The notes beneath the pieces were generated by a model. That model had not been told where the DNA came from. It searched no databases and saw only the letters and a list, made by a program, of their open reading frames with translations. Shown here piece after piece: positions 55,074-62,978 of a DNA stretch of 64,000 bases. Position numbers and translations under genes: made by a program. Each line of letters begins with the position of its first letter. Positions within the stretch are counted from its first letter, which is position 1. Origin of the DNA: Ruegeria aquimaris (lineage in GTDB: Bacteria; Pseudomonadota; Alphaproteobacteria; Rhodobacterales; Rhodobacteraceae); assembly GCF_025751555.1 (NCBI RefSeq), contig NZ_JAOWLB010000022.1, positions 1-64,000 of the forward strand. The letters run 5' to 3'.

Positions 55074-56039
55074 TCAGCCCCAGAGCGCCGCGCTGGGCGG
55101 ATGCACACCCGCCGCATCGAATTCAAGCGGCGTCTCGCGATCCTCGGCCAGAAGCAGTGGGCCGTCGAGATCGGTGACCAGCGCCCCCTGCGCCACCAGC
55201 GTCGCGGGCGCCATCGCCAGCGACGAGCCGACCATGCAGCCGACCATGATGCCATAGCCCTCGGCCAGCGCCGCGCGGCGCAGCTCCAGCGCCTCGGTCA
55301 GTCCGCCGGTCTTGTCGAGCTTGATGTTGACCACATCGTACTTGCCCTTGAGTTTGGGCAGGCTGGCCCGGTCATGACAGCTCTCGTCGGCACAGACGGG
55401 TACCGGGCGGTTCATGCCGATCAGCGCCTCGTCCTGCCCGGCCGGCAGCGGTTGTTCGACCAGCGCCACGCCCAGCCGTACCAGATGCGGCGCCAGATCG
55501 GCATAGACCTCGGCCGACCAGCCCTCGTTGGCGTCGATGATGATCTTGGCACCCGGCGCGCCCGCCCGCACCGCTTCCAGTCGTGGCATGTCGTCGGGAG
55601 TGCCCAGCTTGATCTTCAGCAGGGGCCGATGCGCATTCTTCTGCGCCTGCGCCCGCATCGCTTCGGGCGTGTCGAGCGACAGGGTATATGCGGTGATCTC
55701 GGGCCCCGGAACCGGCAGGCCTGCCAGTTCCCACGCCCGCTTGCCCGCGCGCTTGCACTCCAGATCCCAAAGCGCGCAGTCAACCGCGTTGCGCGCGGCC
55801 CCTGCGGGCAACAGATCCATCAGCGCGGCACGCGTGATGTCCTCGGGCAGCCCGGCAATCTGCGCCTCGACCGATTCCAGTGTTTCGTCATAACGGGCAT
55901 AAGGCACACATTCGCCCCAGCCCTGATGGGCGCCATCGGACACCCGCACCGTCAGAACCTTGGCCTCGGTCCGCGACCCGCGCGAGATGGTGAATACCTG
56001 CGCCAGCCGGAACACGTCGCGCGTCACCTCGATCTGCAT
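55074..56039 (-). CDS. dgcA: N-acetyl-D-glutamate racemase DgcA (enolase superfamily, dipeptide epimerase type)
   Basis: A 321-residue member of the mandelate-racemase/muconate-lactonizing branch, long annotated as L-Ala-D/L-Glu epimerase. The acid/base Lys lies in PLLKIKLG, the metal ligands in IIIDANEGW, VALVEQPLP and VCADESCHD, and the second Lys in VVNIKLDKTGG. With dgcN next to it, the known DgcN-DgcA route fits: DgcN acetylates D-glutamate and DgcA turns N-acetyl-D-glutamate into the L form. AAGGAACGGGCGGT precedes the ATG. Dipeptide epimerisation remains possible. Confidence 0.85.
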   Translation of the reverse strand: MQIEVTRDVFRLAQVFTISRGSRTEAKVLTVRVSDGAHQGWGECVPYARYDETLESVEAQIAGLPEDITRAALMDLLPAGAARNAVDCALWDLECKRAGKRAWELAGLPVPGPEITAYTLSLDTPEAMRAQAQKNAHRPLLKIKLGTPDDMPRLEAVRAGAPGAKIIIDANEGWSAEVYADLAPHLVRLGVALVEQPLPAGQDEALIGMNRPVPVCADESCHDRASLPKLKGKYDVVNIKLDKTGGLTEALELRRAALAEGYGIMVGCMVGSSLAMAPATLVAQGALVTDLDGPLLLAEDRETPLEFDAAGVHPPSAALWG

Positions 56040-56053
56040 ACCGCCCGTTCCTT

Positions 56054-56108
56054 TTCACTTTGCCTCAAATACTCCCGCCGGAGGCACCTGTCGTCGGCCT
56101 CCGGCGGG
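56054..56108 (+). repeat. Dispersed box-plus-hairpin element, copy C
   Basis: The box CACTTTGCCTCAAATACTC is followed by a 12-bp perfect stem (CCCGCCGGAGGC with GCCTCCGGCGGG, 11-nt loop). The final G-run hairpin of the other copies is missing. Unlike them it lies inside an operon, between dgcN and dgcA, and points against the direction of transcription. Confidence 0.7.
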
Positions 56109-56117
56109 TCGTTCAGA

Positions 56118-57119
56118 TCACACTGCGGCCAGCGCGTCCACCAGCTTGCCGGCGCCAAAGCGGAACGGATCGGTCGCGGGCAGACCCATGTCGGCCTCGA
56201 CCTTGGCAAGATAGGCGCGCGCCTCTTCCTCGCCCAAGTGCTGGGTGTTGACCGATACGCCGATCACCTGGCAGTCCGGGTTGCCGACCTTGGCCAGCGC
56301 CAGCGCGGTATCGCGCACCGCCTCCAGCGACGGCAGCTGATAGCCGGGCAGGCCGCGCATATGGGCGCGGGTCGGCTCATGGCACAGCACCAGCGCGTCG
56401 GGCTGGCCCCCATGCACCAGGGCCAGCGTCACGCCTGAGTAAGAGATGTGGAACAGGCTGCCCTGCCCTTCGATCAGGTCCCAGTGATCCTCGTCATTAT
56501 CCGGCGTCAGCCATTCGATGGACCCGGCCATGAAATCGGCGATCACCGCGTCCAGCGGCACGCCGTCGCCGGTGATCAGGATGCCGGTCTGACCGGTTGC
56601 GCGGAAGGTCGACTTCATGCCCCGCGCGCGCATCTCGGCATCCATCGCCAGCGCGGTGTACATCTTGCCCACCGAACAGTCGGTGCCCACGGCCAGGCAC
56701 CGCTTGCCCTTGCGCTTGACGCCATTGGCGATCGGGTACTTGACCGAGGGGATGCGCACGTCGTGCAGCTTGCGGCCACAGGCCTCGGCGACGGCAACCA
56801 GGTCGGGTTCATCGCGCAGCAGGTTGTGCAGGCCCGAGGCCAGGTCGAACCCCTCTTCCAGCGCCATGACCAGAACTTTCTTCCAATCCTGGCTGATCAC
56901 GCCGCCACGGTTGGCAACGCCGATCACCAGGGTCTTGGCACCTGCCTCGCGGGCCTGGGCCAGATCCATGTCGGTCAATCCCAGGTCGGCTTTGCAGCCT
57001 TCCATACGGAATTGGCCCACGGCATTCTCGGGCCGCCAATCCTTGATGCCCTGCGCCACCTTGGCGGCCAGTTGGTCGGGGGCATCGCCCAGAAACAGCA
57101 GATACGGGGTTTCGATCAT
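56118..57119 (-). CDS. dgcN: D-glutamate N-acetyltransferase DgcN (DUF1611 family)
   Basis: A 333-residue P-loop protein of the former DUF1611 family. The nucleotide-binding loop is GTDCSVGKMYT (about residues 150-160), and FRATGQTGILITGDGVPLDA is family-specific. Members were shown in marine bacteria to acetylate D-glutamate from acetyl-CoA. The reaction starts D-glutamate use through N-acetyl-D-glutamate, handled by the next gene, dgcA. GGAGTGCACCGC precedes the ATG. No rpiR-type dgcR regulator is adjacent; a palindrome lies in its promoter region. Confidence 0.87.
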   Translation of the reverse strand: MIETPYLLFLGDAPDQLAAKVAQGIKDWRPENAVGQFRMEGCKADLGLTDMDLAQAREAGAKTLVIGVANRGGVISQDWKKVLVMALEEGFDLASGLHNLLRDEPDLVAVAEACGRKLHDVRIPSVKYPIANGVKRKGKRCLAVGTDCSVGKMYTALAMDAEMRARGMKSTFRATGQTGILITGDGVPLDAVIADFMAGSIEWLTPDNDEDHWDLIEGQGSLFHISYSGVTLALVHGGQPDALVLCHEPTRAHMRGLPGYQLPSLEAVRDTALALAKVGNPDCQVIGVSVNTQHLGEEEARAYLAKVEADMGLPATDPFRFGAGKLVDALAAV

Positions 57120-57230
57120 TGCGGTGCACTCCTTTGATTCCGAGGTAGACTAATGGCCCCGGGCAACGAGCATATTGCGTTCTCATTCGCCAGCCTCGGG
57201 TCGATTGGACGATTCTTGCGTCAAATGGCG

Positions 57231-57246
57231 GAATTTCACAAAATTC
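57231..57246. promoter_or_regulatory. Operator candidate between dgcN and mcl1
   Basis: GAATTTCACAAAATTC is a perfect 6-bp inverted repeat with a 4-nt centre, in an AT-rich part of the 297-bp divergent gap, about 110 bp upstream of dgcN. It could bind a dimeric regulator of either side. Nothing else was identified in the gap. Confidence 0.45.
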
Positions 57247-57416
57247 TTCGAAGTTTTCAAACTGATTAAACATTCATCAGCAATTCTCTCTGCAAGAGCG
57301 AAGATTTCGCGCGGGCAATGCTGCGACTGCACAAAGGCGCTTGCGCAGGGGTGCGCAATTTAATACCTCATGGGGCAAAGAAATCGTAATTTCATTACTC
57401 CCGGAAAGGTCCAGCC

Positions 57417-58379
57417 ATGAGTTTCCGCATCCAGCCCGCCGCGCCCGCGCGCCCCAATCGCTGCCAGTTGTTCGGTCCCGGCTCGAACACCAAGCTGTTT
57501 GCCAAGATGGCGGCCTCGGCGGCGGATGTGATCAACCTCGACCTTGAGGATTCGGTCGCGCCCAGTGACAAGGAATTCGCCCGCGCCAACGTGATCGAGG
57601 CGCTGAACACCGTGGATTGGGGCAACAAGTACATGTCGGTGCGGATCAACGGGCTGGACACGCCCTATTGGTACCGCGACGTGGTGGACGTGCTGGAACA
57701 GGCGGGTGACCGGCTGGACCAGATCATGATCCCCAAGGTGGGCTGCGCCGCCGATGTCTATGCCGTCGATGCGCTGGTCACCGCGATCGAGCGCGCCACC
57801 GGCCGGACCAAGCCGATCAGCCTGGAAGTGATCATCGAATCCGCCGCTGGCATCGCCCATGTCGAGGAGATCGCCGCCGCCAGCCCGCGTTTGGAGGCGA
57901 TGAGCCTGGGCGCGGCCGATTTCGCCGCTTCGATGGGCATGCAGACCACCGGCATCGGTGGCACGCAGGAAGATTACTACATGCTGCGCGAGGGCGCGAA
58001 ATACTGGTCCGATCCGTGGCACTGGGCGCAGACCGCCATCGTCGCCGCCTGCCGCACCCATGGCATCCTGCCGGTGGACGGGCCGTTCGGCGATTTCTCG
58101 GACGACGAAGGGTTCATCGCGCAGGCGCGCCGCTCGGCAACGCTGGGCATGGTCGGCAAATGGGCGATCCACCCCAAGCAGATCGCGCTGGCCAATCAGG
58201 TCTTTACGCCGTCCGAGGCTAAGGTCACTGAGGCGCGCGAGATCCTGGCCGCGATGGAAACCGCCAAGGCCAATGGCGAGGGTGCGACCGTCTACAAGGG
58301 CCGTCTGGTCGATATCGCCTCGATCAAGCAGGCCGAGGTCATCGTCCGCCAGGCCGAGATGATTGCCGCCAACGGCTGA
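57417..58379 (+). CDS. mcl1: L-malyl-CoA/beta-methylmalyl-CoA lyase
   Basis: A 320-residue HpcH/HpaI-family lyase that closely follows Rhodobacter Mcl1 throughout (RPNRCQLFGPGS; DVINLDLEDSVAP with the metal Asp/Glu; IIESAAGIAHVEEIAAASPR split as IIESAAG and VEEIAAASPR; FAASMGM). It cleaves malyl-CoA to glyoxylate and acetyl-CoA, or beta-methylmalyl-CoA to glyoxylate and propionyl-CoA, in the ethylmalonyl-CoA pathway. GGAAAGG precedes the ATG. It diverges from the D-glutamate group. Confidence 0.94.
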   Translation: MSFRIQPAAPARPNRCQLFGPGSNTKLFAKMAASAADVINLDLEDSVAPSDKEFARANVIEALNTVDWGNKYMSVRINGLDTPYWYRDVVDVLEQAGDRLDQIMIPKVGCAADVYAVDALVTAIERATGRTKPISLEVIIESAAGIAHVEEIAAASPRLEAMSLGAADFAASMGMQTTGIGGTQEDYYMLREGAKYWSDPWHWAQTAIVAACRTHGILPVDGPFGDFSDDEGFIAQARRSATLGMVGKWAIHPKQIALANQVFTPSEAKVTEAREILAAMETAKANGEGATVYKGRLVDIASIKQAEVIVRQAEMIAANG

Positions 58380-58426
58380 GACGGGCGCAGAGGCCGGGCC
58401 GGCCAGTGACCGGCCCGGACTTCATG

Positions 58427-59179
58427 TCACACCAACCGCACCGAAATACCGCCATCGGCCGACATCGCCGCGCCGGTGACAAAGCTTGACCGGTCCGACA
58501 ACAGAAACAACGCCGCCTGCGCTATTTCCTCCGGTTCGGCCATCCGCTTCATCGGATGCAGACCGGCGATAAAGGCATGCGTGTCCGGATCGTCACCCGC
58601 CATCGCGGTCTGTGTCCCCCCGGGCAGCAAGGCGTTGACCCGGACACCTTCCGCCGCGTGATCCGAGGCGAGCGACTGCACCAGGCCGACAAGCCCGGCC
58701 TTGGAGGCGGCATAAGCGCCCATGCCCGGCATCCCTCCGTTGTTCACTCCGACAAAGGAGCTGGTGAACACCATCGCCCCACCGCGCGCGGCCAAGGCTG
58801 GCGCTTGCGCCCTGGCCGCAAAGAAGGCGCTTGTCAGATTGGTCGAGATGACGTCGGTCCAGTTTGCGGTGGTCATCCGGGCGATAGGACCGATTTCCCC
58901 CATCATCCCAGCATTGTTGAAGGCGCCGTCCAGACCTCCGAACCGGGACTGCGCCAACTCGACAAGCCTGTGGGAATAGATTTCGTCCGTTACATCCCCG
59001 GCCAGACAGACGGCCTGGCCACTGGCCTGCGTGATCTGCTGCGTCAATTGTTCCAGTTCATCCCTCCGACGCGCGCCCAGAACAACGTTCGCGCCTTCAC
59101 GCGCAAACAACAGTGCCGCACAGGCGCCAATACCGCTGCTCGCGCCGGTGATGATGATGGTCTTGCCGTTCAGTTCCAT
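58427..59179 (-). CDS. Short-chain dehydrogenase/reductase
   Basis: A 250-residue classical SDR. Cofactor motif TGASSGIG (about residues 11-18), structural NNAG, catalytic Ser in FTSSFVG and the YxxxK motif in YAASKAGLVGL are all present. An Arg-rich patch after the first strand (GARRRDEL) favours NADP(H). The start at 59179 has AAAGGG 8 nt upstream; earlier in-frame ATGs at 59185 and 59209 are possible. The substrate is unknown. Confidence 0.86.
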   Translation of the reverse strand: MELNGKTIIITGASSGIGACAALLFAREGANVVLGARRRDELEQLTQQITQASGQAVCLAGDVTDEIYSHRLVELAQSRFGGLDGAFNNAGMMGEIGPIARMTTANWTDVISTNLTSAFFAARAQAPALAARGGAMVFTSSFVGVNNGGMPGMGAYAASKAGLVGLVQSLASDHAAEGVRVNALLPGGTQTAMAGDDPDTHAFIAGLHPMKRMAEPEEIAQAALFLLSDRSSFVTGAAMSADGGISVRLV

Positions 59180-59236
59180 GGTCATGCCCTTTCTCGGTTG
59201 CATGGTCATGGAATAGAGAGAGGGCGGCCCGACGGA

Positions 59237-59293
59237 CGACCCGTTTCCTGCTCTCGGCGCAGCGGTGAGAAGAAAAGCGCAGGAAACGGGTCG
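59237..59293. repeat. 15-bp perfect inverted repeat between the SDR and racemase-like genes
   Basis: CGACCCGTTTCCTGC (59237-59251) is exactly matched by its reverse complement at 59279-59293, with a 27-nt centre. It lies in a divergent promoter region, where a terminator is not needed. It could be a double operator site or a regulatory hairpin in one leader. Confidence 0.65.
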
Positions 59294-59352
59294 GGACTGG
59301 ACAGCCGAACTCCGCTGCCATCTACTCGGCAGATCGCGACCTGAGGCCCCGA

Positions 59353-59973
59353 ATGACCGACCTGACCCTGTTCCACACCGCCGAGGTGCATCGCGCCACT
59401 TTTGACGCGCTTGCCGCGCGGATCGCGCCCGACGCGCGGCTTGACCATGTCGTGCGTCCCGACTGGCTGGCGCGCGCGCAGGGCGGTATCGGCGATGACC
59501 TGGCCGCAGAGATCATCCGCACCATTGCGGCCAAACCCGCCAGCCTGTGCACCTGCACCACGATCGGCGCTGTCGCGGCAGAGGCGGGCGCAATCCGGAT
59601 CGATTGGCCGATGATGCAGGCCGCCGCCCGCTGCGATGGAGAGGTCTTGCTGGTGTTCTGCCTGGACAGCACGAGGGTCCCGTCAACCGCGCTTCTGTGC
59701 GAGGCATTTCAGCAGGAGGGCCGCCCCGCGCACCATCGCGCGCTGGCGTTGCCCGAGCTCTGGCCGATGTTCACAGCCGGTGACAGCGACGGTTTTGCGC
59801 GCGCGATCGCCAAGCGCATCGACGCCGAACTGGACCTGTGGCCTGACATCGCTTGTGTCGTACTGGCACAAGCCTCGATGGCCGGAGCTGCGGTTTATAC
59901 CCGTGCCCCCGTGCCGGTGCTATCCTCGCCCGACCTCGCGCTCAGGGCCGCATTCGGCCTTACAACGCCCTAG
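59353..59973 (+). CDS. Asp/Glu racemase-superfamily-like protein
   Basis: A 206-residue protein whose layout recalls the aspartate/glutamate/hydantoin racemase and arylmalonate decarboxylase fold. A Cys-bearing loop LCTCTTIGAVA (Cys66/Cys68) sits at the first catalytic position. At the second position, where a Cys is expected, the sequence is VVLAQASMAGAA, so the two-base racemase mechanism seems lost. The domain closes with PVLSSPDLALRAA. It lies near D-glutamate genes, but on the opposite strand. A one-Cys decarboxylase or a non-catalytic role is possible. Confidence 0.6.
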   Translation: MTDLTLFHTAEVHRATFDALAARIAPDARLDHVVRPDWLARAQGGIGDDLAAEIIRTIAAKPASLCTCTTIGAVAAEAGAIRIDWPMMQAAARCDGEVLLVFCLDSTRVPSTALLCEAFQQEGRPAHHRALALPELWPMFTAGDSDGFARAIAKRIDAELDLWPDIACVVLAQASMAGAAVYTRAPVPVLSSPDLALRAAFGLTTP

Positions 59974-59997
59974 GCCTGGAGCGGCCCCCGTGTCCGG

Positions 59998-60579
59998 TCA
60001 GTGACCGAACACATTGTTGGGCACCCATTTCATCCCCTTGCCCTTTTGCCCCCAACGCATCATCAGGCACGAGGTATTGAGCCGGTTGAAATAGGTGATG
60101 TCGACCTTGTACCAGCCCGCCTGCGGCACCTCGACCTCGGACACGATGGTGCTGTCGCAGGTCTGGCGACCGTCGAACAGGCCAACCTGCTGACCGCCGA
60201 TTCGCGCGTCGATCCCGTCATTGGTAAAAAAGTCGATCTCGTAGACCCCGGGGCGGTCGAACTTGATATAGCCGCGGATCGCCGCCGCAACGTTTTCGTC
60301 GCGCGACGATGTCAGGGTGTTCTCGCCCTTGCTGGTATCGCGATAGTCGAGCCCACGCAGCGCCTTGCCGCGCTGCGCCCCCGACTTCAGCACAGACCGC
60401 GCATCCGACAAGTATTTGATATGCTCGCCTTCCTTGGCATAGCCATAGCTCACGGACAGCCCGCCCTTGAGCCCGCCCGGCTGCGGATTGGCCGGCTGCA
60501 ACTTGAGCGGCGCCGCCGACAGGGCGCTGGCAAGCGTCAGGCCAAGCCCAGCAATCGCACCTATCCAGATGGATTTCAT
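59998..60579 (-). CDS. Secreted PA14-domain-like protein
   Basis: A 193-residue protein with a signal peptide (residues about 1-23, ending ALSAA). A PA14-like beta domain follows (AAIRGYIKFDRPGVYEIDFF, then NDGIDARIGGQQVGLFDG, then AGWYKVDITYFNR), a fold that binds sugars or cell-wall parts. Two Cys residues in the domain could form a disulfide in the periplasm. The ATG at 60579 has GGGAGA 7 nt upstream. Function is unknown. Confidence 0.72.
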   Translation of the reverse strand: MKSIWIGAIAGLGLTLASALSAAPLKLQPANPQPGGLKGGLSVSYGYAKEGEHIKYLSDARSVLKSGAQRGKALRGLDYRDTSKGENTLTSSRDENVAAAIRGYIKFDRPGVYEIDFFTNDGIDARIGGQQVGLFDGRQTCDSTIVSEVEVPQAGWYKVDITYFNRLNTSCLMMRWGQKGKGMKWVPNNVFGH

Positions 60580-60712
60580 ATCATGGTCTCCCGGTTGTTC
60601 ACATGTCGCGCCGGTCTGCCCGCCGTTATCGCGCAACGAAATCGTGATCAGCCTAGGGTTCAAATTTTCGTGCCGCAAGGGGTGCGTGCGTCCAAAGCTC
60701 CCCGTCGCGGGA

Positions 60713-61165
60713 TCACGCCCGCATGTCCTTGGGCGATCCCATGACCACGTAGGTGGTGATCGAGTTCACATGCGGCAGCGTGCCCAGCACGTCGGTATGA
60801 AAGGTCTTGTAGCCAGGTAGATCGGCGCATTCGACCCGCAACAGGTACTCGATTGTTCCGGTGATATTGTGGCATTCCACCACCTCGGGCGCGAGCGAAA
60901 CCGCGCGCTCAAAGGATTCCTGCGCCGCCTTGGTATGCTCGCTGAGACCCACTCCGATATAGGCCATAAACCCCAGACCCAGGGCCGCCGGATTCAGCAC
61001 CGCGCGATACCCGGCGATCACCCCGGCGCGTTCCAGATCCTGCACCCGGCGCAGGCAGGCCGAGGGCGACAACCCCACCTTCGACGCCAGGTCGAGATTG
61101 CTGATCCGGCCATCGCGTGTCAGTTCGCGCAATATCTTGCGGTTTATCTCGTCAATCTTGATCAT
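60713..61165 (-). CDS. Lrp/AsnC-family regulator of a LysE-type exporter
   Basis: A 150-residue Lrp/AsnC regulator starting MIKIDEINRKILRELTRDGR, with helix-turn-helix NLDLASKVGLSPSACLRRVQ and a RAM domain. It diverges from a LysE-family exporter gene with 72 bp between the starts, a common local-control layout. The ribosome-binding site is weak. A long open frame upstream is only antisense to the exporter. Confidence 0.88.
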   Translation of the reverse strand: MIKIDEINRKILRELTRDGRISNLDLASKVGLSPSACLRRVQDLERAGVIAGYRAVLNPAALGLGFMAYIGVGLSEHTKAAQESFERAVSLAPEVVECHNITGTIEYLLRVECADLPGYKTFHTDVLGTLPHVNSITTYVVMGSPKDMRA

Positions 61166-61237
61166 TAGTTGCGCATATTGGGCCGAAGCTCGCAACAACG
61201 CAATTTCATTCTGCGATTTCAAGAGCAGATTTTGCGC

Positions 61238-61834
61238 ATGACCCATGACATCCTGATCGCTCTCGTCCTGTTTGCCTTTGTCTCTTCGATCACGCCGGGA
61301 CCGAACAACCTGATGCTGATGGCCTCGGGGGCCAATTTCGGGTTCCGCCGCACCATCCCGCATATGCTGGGAATCGGGCTTGGCTTTACCTTCATGGTGC
61401 TGATGGTGGGGGCCGGGCTGGTGCAGGTGTTTGACGCTTGGCCACCCAGCTATACCGTGCTCAAGACCTTCTCGGTGCTCTACCTGCTTTGGCTCGCATG
61501 GAAGATCGCCAATTCCGCCCCCTCGCAGGCCGGGCGCAGCGCCGGGCGCCCGATGACCTTCTTGCAGGCGGCGGCGTTTCAATGGGTCAACCCCAAGGCC
61601 TGGGCGATGGCGCTGACCGCGATTTCGGCCTATGCCCCGGGTCAGACGCTGGTAGCGGTGCTGCTGGTCGCCGCGATCTTTGGCGCCGTCAACCTGCCCT
61701 CGGTCAGCACCTGGACGGTGATGGGTCAGCAAATGGCGCGCATCCTGACCAACCCGCGCCGATTGACCATGTTCAACTGGTCCATGGCCCTTTTGCTGGT
61801 CGGCTCGCTCTACCCCGTGCTTTTCCCCGGCTGA
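61238..61834 (+). CDS. LysE/RhtB-family amino-acid exporter
   Basis: A 198-residue inner-membrane protein with about six hydrophobic helices. The N-terminal ITPGPNNLMLMASGANFGFR is the hallmark of the LysE/RhtB family, and NPKAWAMALTAI is the second conserved motif. It exports an amino acid or derivative; which one is unknown. The divergent Lrp gene presumably switches it on when the amino acid is in excess. The octamer TTGCGCAT occurs twice in the shared region (near 61173 and 61232). Confidence 0.87.
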   Translation: MTHDILIALVLFAFVSSITPGPNNLMLMASGANFGFRRTIPHMLGIGLGFTFMVLMVGAGLVQVFDAWPPSYTVLKTFSVLYLLWLAWKIANSAPSQAGRSAGRPMTFLQAAAFQWVNPKAWAMALTAISAYAPGQTLVAVLLVAAIFGAVNLPSVSTWTVMGQQMARILTNPRRLTMFNWSMALLLVGSLYPVLFPG

Positions 61835-61865
61835 CCGGAACAGGGTGCCCGCTGCACCTGCCGAG

Positions 61866-61894
61866 TTGCATCCGGCGCGACCTGAGGTCATATA
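61866..61894 (+). promoter_or_regulatory. Predicted promoter of accA
   Basis: TTGCAT and CATATA are spaced by 17 bp and end 28 bp before the accA start, giving a short leader that carries the ribosome-binding site GAGAGGG. Confidence 0.4.
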
Positions 61895-61922
61895 GCGTGA
61901 AACGCCGCGACGAGAGGGCACC

Positions 61923-62885
61923 ATGACCCAGTACCTGGATTTCGAAAAACCGCTGGCCGAGATCGAAGGCAAGGCCGAGGAACTGCGCGCCCTGGCCCGC
62001 GCGAATGCCGAGATGGACGTGGCCGAAGAGGCCGCCGCGCTGGATGCCAAGGCGGTCAAGCTGCTGGACGAACTCTACAAGGACCTCACCCCCTGGCGCA
62101 AATGCCAGGTGGCGCGGCACCCCGACCGCCCGCATTGCCGCGATTACATCGAGAAACTGTTCACCGAATACACACCGCTCGCCGGCGACCGCAACTTTGC
62201 CGACGATCTGGCGGTGATGGGCGGTCTGGCCCGGTTCAAGGACCGCCCGGTGATGGTGATCGGCCACGAAAAAGGCTCGGACACCAAGTCGCGCATCGCC
62301 CATAACTTTGGCATGGCCCGGCCCGAAGGGTACCGCAAGGCGGTCCGCCTGATGGAAATGGCAAGCCGCTTTGGCCTGCCGGTGGTGACCCTGATCGACA
62401 CCGCCGGGGCCTATCCCGGCAAGGGTGCCGAGGAACGCGGCCAGTCCGAGGCAATCGCCCGCTCGACCGAAATGTGCCTCAAGATCGGCGTGCCGCTGGT
62501 CTCGGTGGTGATCGGCGAGGGCGGCTCGGGCGGGGCGGTGGCCTTTGCCACAGCCAACCGTGTGGCGATGCTCGAACATTCGATCTACTCGGTGATCTCG
62601 CCCGAAGGTTGCGCCTCGATCCTGTGGAAGAACGCCGAAAAGATGCGCGAGGCCGCCGTGGCGCTGCGCCTCACCGCGCAGGATCTGCTGAAACTGGGCG
62701 TGATCGACCAGGTGATTGCGGAACCGCGCGGCGGCGCCCATCGCGACAAGGGCAAGACAATGGACGCGGTTGGGACCGCCATCACCGCGATGCTCAAGGA
62801 CCTCGACGGCAAGGACAGCGCCGCGCTGATCAAGGACCGCCGCCAGAAATTCCTGAACCTCGGATCCAAGGGGCTAGCCGCATAA
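61923..62885 (+). CDS. accA: Acetyl-CoA carboxylase carboxyltransferase subunit alpha
   Basis: A 320-residue subunit that, with AccD, moves the carboxyl group from biotin to acetyl-CoA in fatty-acid synthesis. The N-terminal [57 protein letters not shown] and [11 protein letters not shown] are diagnostic. Length is normal. GAGAGGGCACC precedes the ATG. A dispersed repeat element follows the stop. Confidence 0.96.
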   Translation: MTQYLDFEKPLAEIEGKAEELRALARANAEMDVAEEAAALDAKAVKLLDELYKDLTPWRKCQVARHPDRPHCRDYIEKLFTEYTPLAGDRNFADDLAVMGGLARFKDRPVMVIGHEKGSDTKSRIAHNFGMARPEGYRKAVRLMEMASRFGLPVVTLIDTAGAYPGKGAEERGQSEAIARSTEMCLKIGVPLVSVVIGEGGSGGAVAFATANRVAMLEHSIYSVISPEGCASILWKNAEKMREAAVALRLTAQDLLKLGVIDQVIAEPRGGAHRDKGKTMDAVGTAITAMLKDLDGKDSAALIKDRRQKFLNLGSKGLAA

Positions 62886-62907
62886 GAAAAGGCGCCACGC
62901 GCGCCCT

Positions 62908-62975
62908 TTCATTTCGCCTGAAATACTCCGGGGGAGTCGCCCATCGGGCGACGGGGGCAGCGCCCTCCCCCTTTT
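62908..62975 (+). repeat. Dispersed box-plus-hairpins element, copy D
   Basis: The box ATTTCGCCTGAAATACTC is followed by a 7-bp hairpin (GTCGCCC-ATC-GGGCGAC) and a GGGGGC-AGC-GCCCTCCCCC segment ending in CTTTTCC. It starts 23 nt after the accA stop in the same direction and probably ends the transcript. Confidence 0.78.
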
Positions 62976-62978
62976 CCG

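Noticed and set aside
54291-56438. A 715-codon open frame on the plus strand
   Set aside because: It is antisense to DUF6544, dgcA and part of dgcN. Composition is typical of a shadow frame.
59237-59293. Integron attC site
   Set aside because: The arms lack the RYYYAAC and GTTRRRY ends, and no integrase or cassette array is present.
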